Assembly: GCA_036346225.1 (NCBI GenBank)
Contig: JARFIW010000139.1
Span: forward strand, 7,812,001 to 7,876,000
From: Platerodrilus igneus
Lineage: Eukaryota > Arthropoda > Insecta > Coleoptera > Lycidae
Length of the DNA: 64,000 bases
Direction: 5' to 3'
Shown: positions 43,019-53,477 of the stretch, piece by piece
How the letters are laid out: the number at the start of each line of letters is the position of its first letter
Numbering within the stretch: the first letter of the stretch is position 1
Program-made: the position numbers and the translations under genes
The notes under the pieces: model-generated
What the model saw: only the letters and a program-made list of their open reading frames with translations
Databases searched by the model: none
What the model was told of the DNA's origin: nothing

Positions 43019-44105
43019 TCAAGTCCAAAGGAGAACAAAGTCGCATAAGAAGCGGACGCGAGGACTAGATATTCGGCTTAAGGCGTTTACGCCGCCAGAA
43101 GAAAAACAAAACGAGATAAAGGACATTAGGGTTTCGTCGACCAACATCTTAAGGTTCTGCATCAGTATAGACAAATTTCTGCCTCTTATGGGCAGTTTCC
43201 GCAAAACAGGGACAGCAGGGCGTGTAGCAGCTGTAGCACGCGATATAGGAGGTAACGACGGTAGTTTAGGAAACTCGAAATGAGTGAAGGAAGAAAGTTG
43301 CTTGTTGTTAGGATTGGAGGTAAGAAATTCAACGGTAGAAAAGGAAAAAGTTGGAGCTCTACTAGAATCCACCTTACGAAAAGAAACACAAGCAGAGCAC
43401 ACTTCAGTTACCTGAGATAGAGGGACAGAATTAGATACAATTTCAACCAGGTTAGATAAAGGACTAGAAGTATCACAGTTAGGACAGAAAACAGCATTGG
43501 CTGTAGGAATATCAACCTTAGAAAAAGGAGCGCAATACGATAACACTTCAACCATATTACATAAAGGAACAGAATGAGGTAGAACTTCATGAACCTTAAA
43601 AAAACAAACAGCATCAGGTAGAACTTCAACAACAGTAGATAAAGGAACATCAGCTAGAAGTTCATTAACCTTAGCTAAAAGAACAGAAGCAAGTAGCATT
43701 TTGTCAGAATGAGAAAAATGAGTAAGAGTAGGTAACGTAACAGAATCAAGTAAAACTTTGGCAACGACAGCAGCAGGCATTATATCTATAGGCTCACTAA
43801 CTTCAACAGGACCTTCTCTATCCGTATTAGGAGTTATCGTCAGTTCATCTGCAGTCGTTATTGTAGAAACAACAGAAATCTCTGGAATAGGACAATTTAA
43901 GAAAGCAGAAACATGTAGCATTTTGACAGCAACAGCAACAGACATTAAAGATACAGGTTCATGAACTTTAACAGGACCTTCGCTGACTAAATTTGAAATT
44001 ATCGTCAATTTAGCTACAGCTGTTATTGTAGATGCGACAGAAATTTCTTGACTAGAATCATTTAAGAAAGCGGAAACAAACTCTTGCGAAGCTAGCTACA
44101 AGTCA
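43019..44105 (-). pseudogene. Repetitive extension of the element E gag frame
   Basis: The longest open frame of the window (330 codons from 44,008), continuing in phase through one stop (GDL-stop, about 44,100) from the serine/proline-rich part after gag. Two consecutive 55-residue modules (period exactly 165 bp; ACAGGACCTT at 43,806 and 43,971) carry EISV-STIT and EGPV-V-EP. They are followed by at least five shorter units of 12-14 residues of the type VPLSxVxEVLP. The rest is less regular and ends in a hydrophobic segment at the stop (43,019). No catalytic motif is present. Function is unknown. It could be an elastic or assembly domain, or simply a mutationally expanded leftover. Confidence 0.55.
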
Positions 44106-44870
44106 CCAATTTGAAGTGTGGGTTTTAATGGTGGTGGAGGCACAGTTTGGGGTGAGAGTGAATAAGTAGGGAAAGCAGAAGGAGGAGTTGAATAGGAGGT
44201 AGAACTAGAAACGGAAGAAGTTATATTTGACGAAGAAGAGTATGTTTTGATAGTAGGTGCCGGATGATCTGGATTAGGTACAGAAGAGGACGTAGAATGA
44301 GAAGCAGAAGAAATTAGGTAGCTAGAGGTGAAGACAGTATTTGAAGTATGATTCGAAGACCTATTAGTACGAGGAGACAGTTTGGACAGTTGCGGCGAGA
44401 AACTCCCTTATATCCGCAACCATAACAATGGAGTACTTGAGGACGAGTAGAACGTGTCGAACATAACCAGGTTTATCGCAATTAAAGCATACGAGCATAG
44501 GAGGAAGAACAGTAGAACGTACGAAAGAAATATTGGATCTACCCGTAGGCGTAGGAGAAATCCTAACAACTCGGTCATCTGAAGCAAAAGTATTTTCCTC
44601 AGTAGTAGCAAACCTATAAGCAAAATCCGGGGGTTCAAAATCTTGAATCAGTAAATTAGACAACGACTTCCAGTCAGAAAATCTATGCCGGTAACCACGA
44701 TATCAAAGTAACGCTTTAGCTGCAATTCTGACACATGGTGAGTTCGCCGGAGTTTATCGACCCGTCTCAAAAAATCATGTACGGTAAAAGTGTTCGGGGT
44801 ACCAGAAAATTTTTAATTCCACTCCCACATTGGAAGACCTTGGTAGGAAGCCGAAAAGGAAGTCATTTTG
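44106..44870 (-). pseudogene. gag-like pseudogene of element E
   Basis: Structural protein remnant. From the ATG at 44,870 the frame gives a capsid-type start (KFSGTPNTFTVHDFLRRVDK, about 44,815-44,755), a middle part ending in ISPTPTGRS, then two zinc knuckles. The first is CFNCDKPGYVRH (about 44,489-44,454), followed by a frameshift. The second reads CYGCGYKGVSRRNCPNC in the shifted frame (about 44,427-44,377), with valine in place of the usual histidine. A Ser/Thr/Pro-rich tail follows (44,340-44,110). Two stops and at least two shifts disable it. The twin-knuckle pattern is that of insect Ty3/gypsy gag. Confidence 0.72.
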
Positions 44871-45299
44871 AATACGAACAAGAAACAAATTGGTAGAAAG
44901 TAACTAAATAAAGGCTAACCGTAACTCGATAAATAAGCTAAAAGAAAATTACTGCTAATACAGCGCAATCTAAAACATATCCAGCGGATAAACTTCAGGA
45001 ACACTAATAGGAGCGAAACAACAAAATAGAAATTAGAATAGGGCTGTAGAATAAAAGAAAAAAAATCGGAGGAAAAAAACTAACTCTAGACGTGACGGGG
45101 CGAACAAAATATACAGAGAGAGAAGGAAGAAAAAAAAAATCTTGGGCGCCAGCGTTTTCAAGGGACTAGGATTATTGGCGAAAACACAAGTCCAATAATC
45201 TTAAATTAAACCAATAATAATATTGAGCGTAAGGGACGAAACATAAGTAGTATCAGGCCGAGAAAATGCGGGTCATGTAGGAACTTAGGCACTAACTAT

Positions 45300-45510
45300 A
45301 AAAAAAAATCGGAGCAAAAATTAGCTAAAACAAACTCGGAGCAGAAATTAATCAAGACCAAATCGAAGTAACCATTAACTAAAACAAAATCGGGGCCAAT
45401 GTTACACGAAACAAAATCGGAGCACAAAAAAATTAACTAAAACAAAAAACTTGCAGCAGAAATTAATCACAAAAAACAATCGCGACCCCACGCAGGGGCA
45501 TCAGAAATTA
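45300..45510 (-). repeat. Leader repeats and probable PBS of element E
   Basis: Directly inside the 5' LTR the minus strand reads TAATTTCTGATGCCCCTGCGTGGGG. TGATGCCCCTGCGTGG is a candidate PBS with one change from the expected TGG start. It is followed by about six copies of a 27-34-bp unit resembling TCGGAGCAAAAATTAACT (plus-strand form; starts near 45,309, 45,340, 45,371, 45,398, 45,417 and 45,455). Short tandem repeats beside the PBS are thus shared with element A, although the sequences are unrelated. Confidence 0.55.
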
Positions 45511-46300
45511 TGCTACGTACCATGACGTAGCCGGAAGAAAACGTAAATATACCAGACTAACTATCAATGCGAAGAGGGGAGGGGTTCCTAGCAACACAAA
45601 AATAATACATCGCCAACGATTTTCTATTTAAAATAAAAAAACACAAATATAGAAATTTCTATCGAAACAAAATTAACTAAGTTCACTATTTAATAAAACA
45701 ATTTCACTCTATGGACAAATTCACTAATTGTTCCACGAAGTGCGCAATTCGTAGCTTACATGCAATAAATCTAACCAGTATCAAAAAGAATAACACTGAT
45801 ACTTTCGTATAAGCGGATTGGTTAATTAAAAAAACATTAAATTTAGAAACCTTTCTAGTAAGGATTTTACATACGAAGCATTTGTTATAACTCTAATCAG
45901 TAAAAAGAAAATACTGCTGATACTTTCGTATAAGCAGATGGGTTAAGTACAAAAAACAAAAGCATTAAAGTTCGAAACTTTTCTAGTAAGGATTTTATTA
46001 GAACAAACATTAGCGTATCTAATTTCAACTTGGGTTTATCCCAGGATGTTAGAAAAGGAAGCAAGTCACATACATGTGTCGGGATACTGATTTGGTCAGC
46101 CCTCGGAAGCAAAGTGACAGAACATCGAAGGGGTAGTCAGCAACTACCGTAATTGCAACGGCGGTCTACATGCAAGAGCGTTGATCTACATCCAGGAATA
46201 ATCGGGCTACGGAGCAAGCAAGTTAGCCTCCAGCTAAGAGCGATCGACAACAAATCTACACATTGGATAGAGGAGAAACGTGCATCGCTCTTGGAGTAAT
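45511..46300 (-). repeat. 5' LTR of element E, distal part
   Basis: From the terminus TGCTACGTACC (45,511) to about 46,300, where similarity to the other E LTRs stops in the GTGCATCGCTC zone. The LTR resumes at about 49,240 (CGGTGAAAAATGCACAAG). The two parts together make about 1,220 bp, the length of the solo LTR at 31.5 kb. Confidence 0.75.
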
Positions 46301-49235
46301 AGAACATGTAGTTTTTATACGTGCATTAACAGCATTCTTCTCCTTGCTCCTTGTAGGATTTTTATCCCGATGGAACCCCCCACCCTTCCTCGATCGGCCT
46401 GCCCCACCCTACCTACTATTTAATTTACATGTAAATTCCCGTAAGGAGGAAATGAGGAGAGGAATTTTCTCCAGGTTCCCTGGGTTTGGCACACTTCGTA
46501 CCTGATCAAACCCCCTACCCTACCTACTCGAACCCCCCACCCTACCTACTCGAACCCACCACTCTACCTACTTGAACCCCCCACCCTACCTACTCAAACC
46601 CCCCACTCTACCTACTTTTCTGCTCGAACCCCCCACCCTACCTACTCAAACCCCCCACCCTACCTACTCAAACCTCCCACTCTACCTACTATTTCTGATC
46701 GAACTTCCTACCCTACCTATTTCTAATTGAACCCCCCACCCTACCTACTCGAACCGCCCACCCTACCTACTCGAACCCCCCACTCTACCTACTTGAACCC
46801 CACCCTACCTACTGAACCCCCACTCTACCTACTCAAACCTCCCACCCTATCTACTATTTCTGATCGAACTCCCCACCCTACCTCGATCGAACCCCCCACC
46901 CTACCTACTATTTGGCGGTTGTTGAGGGGGGCGGCATGACACGTGCAGACTTCCATCTATAATATCGTAACGTCATAGCATTATAGTAGATAGAGGAAGT
47001 CGGTCCTGTATCCTCCACCACCACCACCACCAAATAGTTTTATTCGACCAAGCATTGCATCTTTCGAGATAAACCTATCTTGTTTGGTATCAATTAATAT
47101 TAGATTTTTCTCAGCTATCCGAATCTTTAGGAATTTTTTAGATAACATTATCCCCCAGGAAGCTACCCTCATTTTAAGATTTTTTACCGATAGCGATTTC
47201 TGACCGTTCTTATAAATTTTTTAGCCCTGCGATACATCAAATTAGTCTAGAATTTTATGCAAAATTTGAATCTGCAAACAGATTTAAAATCCGACCATTC
47301 CTTACCGTTTTACATACATACCCTCTGCGGGATAAATCTTTCTCCACATTTCCACCCACGAGATAAATGTACCTTGTTTGAGCACAGAAACAGAAATAAG
47401 CCTCAATATATATAAAGTAAAAATGTATTATACAATCTATACACAGTAGTATTAAATTCTTTGTATATATCTATATTTACAATAATATTATCATTTCACT
47501 GGTGTGTGCGATGATCAACAGTGTACACCAAATAAATTACGCTTTAAACATTAATAGAGCAATACAGTAAAAATGGTGCCTCCCCATAGGTATAACAATA
47601 AAAAGGGTGGCAAACATAGACCCAAAATAAATAGGCGTCTACTAAAAGCTACCACAAGTATATGTTACAGTATAGGCAAATAAATATAAATAAGGAGGAA
47701 ATGAGGAGAGGGATTTTCTCCAGGTTCCCTGGGTTTGGCACACTTCGTACCTGATCGAACCCCCCACCCTACCTACTCGAACCCCCCACTCTACCTACTT
47801 GAACCCCCACCCTACCTACTCGAACCCCCACTCTACCTACTCGAACCTCCCACCCTACCTACTATTTCTGATCGAACCCCCAGCCTACCTCGATCAAACT
47901 CCCCACCCTACCTACTCTTTGGCGGTTGTTGAGGGGGGGCGGCCTGTCACGTGCAGACTTCCATCTATAATATCGTGACGTCATAACGTTATAGTAGATA
48001 GAGGAAGTCGGTCCTGTATCCTCCACCACCACCACCACCAAATAGTTTTATTCGACTAACCATTGCATTTTTCGAGATAAACCTATCTTGTTTGGTATCA
48101 ATTAATATTAGATTTTTCTCAGCTATCCGAATCTTTAAGAATTTTTTAGATAACATTATCCCTCAGGAAGCTACCCTCATTTTAAGATTTTTTACCGATA
48201 GCGATTTCTGACCCTTCTTATAAATTTTTTAGCCCTGCGATACATCAAATTAGTCTAGAATTTTATGCAAAATTCGAATCTTCAAACAGATTTAAAATCC
48301 GACCATCCATTACCGTTTTACATACATACCCTCTGCGTGATAAATCTTTCTCCACATTTCCAACCACGAGATAAATGTACCTTGTTTGAGCACAGAAACA
48401 GAAATAAGCCTCAATATATATAAAGTAAAAATGTATTATACAATCTATACACAGTAGTAATAAATTCTTTGTATATATCTATATTTACAATAATATTATC
48501 ATTTCACTGGTGTGTGCGATGATCAACAGTGTACACCAAATAAATTACGCTTTAAACATTAATAGAGCAATACAGTAAAAATGGTGCCTCCGCATGGGTA
48601 TAACAATAAAAAGGGTGGCAAACATAGACCCAAAATAAATAGGCGTCTACTAAAAGCTACCACAAGTATATGTTGCAATATAGGCAAATAAATATAAATA
48701 AGGAGGAAATGAGGAGAGGGATTTTCTCCAGGTTCCCTGGGTTTGGCACACTTCGTACCTGATCGAACCCCCCACCCTACCTACTCGAACCCCCCACTCT
48801 ACCAACTTGAACCCCCCACCCTACCTACTCGAATCCCCCACTCTATCTACTCGAACCTCCCACCCTACCTAATATTTCTAATCAAACCCCCACCCTACCT
48901 CGATCGAACCCACCACCCTACCTACTCTTTGGCGGTTGTTGAGGGGGGCGGCCTGACACGTGCAGACTTCCATCTATAATATCGTGACGTCATAACGTTA
49001 TAGTAGATAGAGGAAGTCGGTCCTGTATCCTCCACCACCACCACCACCAAATAGTTTTATTCGACTAACCATTGCATTTTTCGAGATAAACCTATCTTGT
49101 TTGGTATCAATTAATATTAGATTTTTCTCAGCTACCCGAATTTTTAGGAATTTTTTAGATAACATTATCCCCCAGGGAGCTACCCTCATTTTAAGATTTT
49201 TTTACCGATAGCGATTTCTGATTTATTTGAAGCAA
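46301..49235. repeat. Tandem array, 1,009-bp period, inside the E 5' LTR
   Basis: Nearly three units. TTATAGTAGATAGAGGAAGT starts at 46,981, 47,990 and 48,999, exactly 1,009 bp apart each time, and units are almost identical over several hundred bases. Each unit has a cytosine-rich minisatellite, a near-palindrome (GACTTCCATCTATAATATCG ... GATAGAGGAAGTC), a CCACCACCACCA stretch and about 700 bp of unique sequence. The last unit is cut off at about 49,225. Only two of the three copies keep a 63-codon minus-strand frame (the middle one has a stop), so it is not evidently a gene. Confidence 0.9.
46500..46915. repeat. C-rich minisatellite (GAACCCCCCACCCTACCTACT)n, expanded copy
   Basis: A 20-22-bp unit repeated about 17 times, with variants TCTACCTACTTG and TATTTCTGATC. 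Shorter versions lie at 47,755-47,925 and 48,765-48,930. The expansion explains why the GGAGGAAATGAGGAG marker is 1,249 bp instead of about 1,007 bp before the next one. The complementary strand carries GTAGGGTGGGGGG in every unit. Confidence 0.92.
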
Positions 49236-49239
49236 ATTA

Positions 49240-49667
49240 TCCTACCCGGTGAAAAATGCACAAGTTGCAGAATCAAATGTTAAAATAAGTTAAAAATAAC
49301 ACGAATTCGCATAGCAAACATCCTAGCTTATCGAAGCGCGGTAACTGGAAAACCCGGCTTATATCGTATAGTGCGCGAGCATTATTTCAACAAGTGGTAC
49401 CATAGAGAAAACCATTATACAGCGGTCGTAAGGTATACCAAAATAGCGGGTACCTAAAAACAGGATATAACTATTGAATTTATCGAATAAATGTTTCGTT
49501 TCAAAACAACTAGATTTGAATTGAAAATTATTAGAAAGCGTACCGTTAGAAGGAGGTAAAAATACCGGATGATGTTCGAAATATTTAAGCGGACTATATT
49601 TGCATGAATGATGAATTACCAGCAAAAGATATATATTTTTTAATTTAGGCCGAAAATAATCGTAACA
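49240..49667 (-). repeat. 5' LTR of element E, proximal part
   Basis: Start of the 5' LTR on the minus strand (TGTTACG at 49,667-49,661), aligned with 11,450-11,873 and 25,780-26,296. It includes the CGAAGCGCG, ACCTAAAAACAGGATAT and GAAAGCGTACC-like blocks. It joins the tandem array on its left. Confidence 0.8.
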
Positions 49668-51630
49668 ATGTTTGTTGTCTTTGAACACAGTAGTTGCCTG
49701 TTCATGTTAAATGGAGCATGACTTCTTAGGTAGCAGAAGTTTAGTAAGTTCTCCTTTCGTATTTGTATTCTGGTTTTTGTTTTATTTGCCCGTCCTTTAC
49801 ATACTAGTACTTTAGACTTATTTTCGTTAATTTTCATACCATATCTCGCAGTTAGCAGTGCTTTCATTTTCTTAAGAACTGCTTCTAATTCTTCTTTGCT
49901 AGCTTTTAATTCTGCTACATCATCATCAAATTTAAGCATATCAATCGTTTATCCATGCATATTAGTTCCAAATATCTTTCTGCATTTAACATTATTCATT
50001 ACCTCTTCGATATAGAAGTTAAAAATTCATGGAGATAGGGCACATCCCTGTCTCACACCTTTCCTAATATTTACTTCTCTACGTTCCTGCTCTAATTCTA
50101 TTACTGCTGTTTGCTCTTTGTATAAGCTATGTACTCTACGTCTATTCTTAAAACTCATTCCGATCTTTTTGAGTATTTCAAACATTTCTTTCCATTTTAT
50201 ATTGTCAAATGCTTGTTCCAGATCTAAAAACCGTATATACACGCTATCTCCTTTTTCTATTATTTTCTCCATTATCATCCTTAAAGCTAAAATGGTTTTC
50301 CGTGCTTCAGTTCCGCCTAAACCCAAATTGATCTTCTCCAAACACTTTTTCAACCCGTTTTTTCATTCATCTTTGTACAATTCTAGTAAATATTGTTGAC
50401 ACGTGTGCTGTTAAACTTATTGTTTGAAAATCTTCACATCTTTTTTTATATAGTGACTATAATGTTACATTTGAAACTTTTGGGTATCTCGTTGTTTCAT
50501 ACATATAGTTTACAAGTTGTCGAGACATTCTGTTACTGCTTGTTCAGTGGCTTGCACCTTATATACACCCGGTGCCTTATTATTTTTCAGACTCTTTAAT
50601 GCTTAATTCAAACTCATCTCTAAGTATAGGAGTTCCCAATTCGTTTTTCTCTATGTTCAAGTGATTCTAGTTCCTATCTTGCATATAAAATTCTTATATA
50701 TTCATGCCATCTAACCACTTTCTCTACATTTCTATAATGAAGTTTCCTCCCGAGCCCCTTATATTCTCACTATAAGGTTTTGTATCCCTAAAATTCATTT
50801 TAATTGGTTTGTATGTTACGTCTGTTTTTTGTGTTTCGATCTTAGTTTGTATCTCTTTGCACATTTCATCAATCCATTATTCTTTAGCTTTCCTGCATTT
50901 GCGAATAGTTTTAAATTTTATGGCTTTGTATATCAGTTTCCTTGCTTCGTCTGATCCGTTTTGCATCTTCGCCTTTCTTCTATTAAATTCAAAATATCCT
51001 TTCTTACCCATGGTGTGGTTTTTTTATTCTTTTTGTTTATACCCCAAAATATTTTTGGCCGCCATATCTAAGCTGGATTTAATGTTATTCCATTCTGATT
51101 CTACTTCCTCAGTATCAGAAATTTTTCTGATGTCTTTCAGCAGTTCGTTTGACTTTTTCCAAAACCTTTTATGGATAGCATCATCTTTTAGTTTCTCAAA
51201 GTCAAAGTGTCTATTTTCATTCCTCCTTTTTTAAATTTTTAAATCTAAACACAGCTTTCATAGTTACAATGTTGTGGTCAGTCTTCATGTATACTTCTGG
51301 TGAGCTTCTACAGTCTTTTATTTGATTCCTAAACCGTTGTCGAAACAAGTATGTAATCTATTTGATATCTTCCTATGTCTCTTAATATCTTCCAAGTGTA
51401 TCGTCCTATAGCACGATTTTCGAATAATGTGTTTGTAATTGTTAAATTGTTTTTGTCACAAAATTTTACCGGCCTATTTCCCCTCTCGTGTCTCGTACCT
51501 AAGCCAAATAAACCAACTACTACTCTTTCCTTACCCTCACCTACCACTGCAATAAAATCTGTCGTAATTATTATATTTTCATGTCCTTTTGCGGATTTTA
51601 GTATGCCTTGTAACGATTTTATTTTCCATC
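49668..51630 (-). pseudogene. RTE LINE, 5'-truncated, coding part
   Basis: Minus strand copy starting in the endonuclease (MVGEGKERVVVGLFGLGTR, 51,547) and reading through linker and RT to the LCSKTTN motif at about 49,685, where element E interrupts it. Open stretches: endonuclease 51,547-51,329, RT 50,353-50,027 (FLDLEQAFDNIKWKEMFE and RKGVRQGCALSP), and 49,939-49,690 for the polymerase end and following domain. The active-site motif is altered (FDDD instead of FADD) and large deletions remove parts of the thumb region. The remaining 3' part is at 41,150-41,551. Confidence 0.85.
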
Positions 51631-52726
51631 ATTATGTCTAAAGATATTTAATCTATTTACTTAATAAGAACCAACGTAAAGCATAATAATGCTACACAAT
51701 CCACTAAATAAATATTACATATTGTCCAATAAAATATTAGCTTTCAATTCAAATTTTAATTTATGCGGTGACAAAAGATACTTTTCTATTAGTGTCATTC
51801 TTAGAGCTCCCTCTGTTAGACGATTGTAGCGTTGGGCTTTGTTACTCTCCCTTTCGGCAGCGTACTTAAAATACATCGCTTTGCATAGCTGGTTGCATAA
51901 AGGTCGATTTACATTAATAAATAAATTGAATTATTGTCTTATAACTTTCGTCTTTATGCTATCTATTGAAGTGGAGATAAGAGGCGCTCAGATGTTATGC
52001 TAGCAACTATTTTTATATCTATAAATGAGCAGTTGTAGTTTGTCTTTTGTTCTATTTATTAATTACATTGAAAATACGGTGGTTTTTTTGCTTTGTGAAT
52101 AGTGAGTTTTAATACGGTATTTATGGCTTACGCGGGCCTACTAATTTTTAGTATTTGTTCTTTGTTCCTTAAATTACCGAGTTGTATATTAACTGCAGAG
52201 TGTAGTTCGGATTGCATTGAATGAAGGATGCTTTCATAGGCGAACGTGTTTACTCAACTACACGTGCTGTTACCGATTGTGTTTCTTTGTTCCTTAAATG
52301 GTTGAGTTTTCTTTTGAAATAACGTGCGTTACGGAACATCTGACGGACTTACTTAGTGATACACGTGCTTCACTCATTGTGGCTTCGCCATCGTATTACA
52401 ACGTATTGTACTTAAAATGCCAGAACGGTAACTGCGATTACAAGCAAGTAAATACGATGTACAGCTCGCCTTTTTTTTTCTTAGTGCAAGATACTTATTT
52501 AGTTATCAACGTATTAATTAGCAAATTAATTCTGTAACATGCTTTCCCATTTTGGGTTTTTTTTTGAAATGAGGTTACAGACATATCTTCGTGCACTATC
52601 TCTCTTAACAATAATGTTGGCCAGTTAAGGTAAAAACGTGTTTGGCAACTAACATGTTACAGTGATTCCAGCTTACAAATGACGTGATTCTAAATTCTAA
52701 ATTTTTATTACAATTTTTGCGATTTG
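51631..52726. other. Unassigned AT-rich DNA
   Basis: No recognisable gene. A 79-codon frame at 52,298-52,537 has no motif I know. Confidence 0.45.
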
Positions 52727-53477
52727 TGTTACAAAATATTTCAAAATTATTTTCTCGGGAAATGGAATTAACAGGAAATTTATCAATGCCACATGGTTCC
52801 ATTAGTATGATAATGTCTGTTGCTAACACCAGTGAAGTGCGTCGGTGTGGTTAGTGTAAGTGTACTAAATTCTATCAACCCCATCACAATCAAGGGTGAA
52901 GTACTTCGTTACTGCAGGACTTTCTGTAAGTGAACTATTTACTACTTGTTTTCTTTCTTTAAATATCTATCCGTTTGTTTTGCAATATTCTTTGTCGTGT
53001 TGATACCTTTTACAATAGAAGTGCAGACTATTGGAAAAAAAAGAGAAAACAAAAAAAACTAATACTACTAGATTACTCATGTCAATTGTGTCTTATCTAT
53101 TTATCTTTTGTTAAAATTTTTGTCTTGATTTATGTTAATTGGTGTGTGAGGAAACGTTTCTGCTGCTCTCCAATATTACCTCATTTTGTATTAAAAGTTT
53201 TTGTACTGCTTTTATCGTTGCTACATTATATAGATTATCCAACCGTTTTTTTTACATTCTTTTATATTCTTTTACATTCTTTTTTTTCAGGTTTACTTAA
53301 CTATTTTTTTTCTTTCAGGTTTGCTTAACTATTTTTATTGCAGGTATTGTCCCTAATTTCTTACAGCCGCGTACATTCTATGTTAGTCTACTTTCTACAA
53401 CCCCCCCTAATCTCCGATTGAGCCCGGTCATTCCTTGACTTTCTTTGTGTTACGCACGGCTACGAGTCAACGTAACA
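52727..53477 (+). mobile_element. Solo LTR, family F
   Basis: A 751-bp segment TGTTACA...CGTAACA on the plus strand, related along its length to the complement of 2,689-3,481. No PBS or polypurine tract lies outside. The flanks ATTTG and GCTTG share only TTG, so a target duplication is not convincing. A pyrimidine-rich tract with TTTACATTCTTTT repeats lies at 53,250-53,290. Confidence 0.68.

Larger units (their letters stand above)
41552..49667 (-). mobile_element. LTR retrotransposon E (Ty3/gypsy-like, no pol)
   Basis: An 8,116-bp element on the minus strand with a 4-bp duplication ATGT (41,548-41,551 and 49,668-49,671), inserted in an RTE LINE. Order on the minus strand: 5' LTR (49,667-45,511, split by a tandem array), a leader with short repeats, a broken gag (44,870-44,330), a repetitive extension of the same reading frame (to 43,019), a non-coding internal part with a GT microsatellite, and a 5'-truncated 3' LTR (about 42,330-41,552) carrying its own 363-bp insertion. 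No protease, reverse transcriptase or integrase was found. The ends TGTTACG and CGTAGCA match the solo LTR at 31.5 kb. Confidence 0.82.

Noticed and set aside
43019..44008. 330-codon frame as a host gene
   Set aside because: It is in phase with the broken gag of element E and lies between the LTRs of that element. Kept as part of the transposon.
46500..46915. C-rich minisatellite as telomeric repeat
   Set aside because: The unit is 20-22 bp, not TTAGG-like, lies in a 1,009-bp period array and is internal to an LTR.
46981..47172. 63-codon minus-strand frame repeated in the array as a gene
   Set aside because: The middle unit has a stop codon in the same frame. The glycine run comes from the CCACCACCA stretch.
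46301..49235. CRISPR-like repeat-spacer structure
   Set aside because: Units are 1 kb and eukaryotic in context. The short repeats are contiguous without unique spacers.
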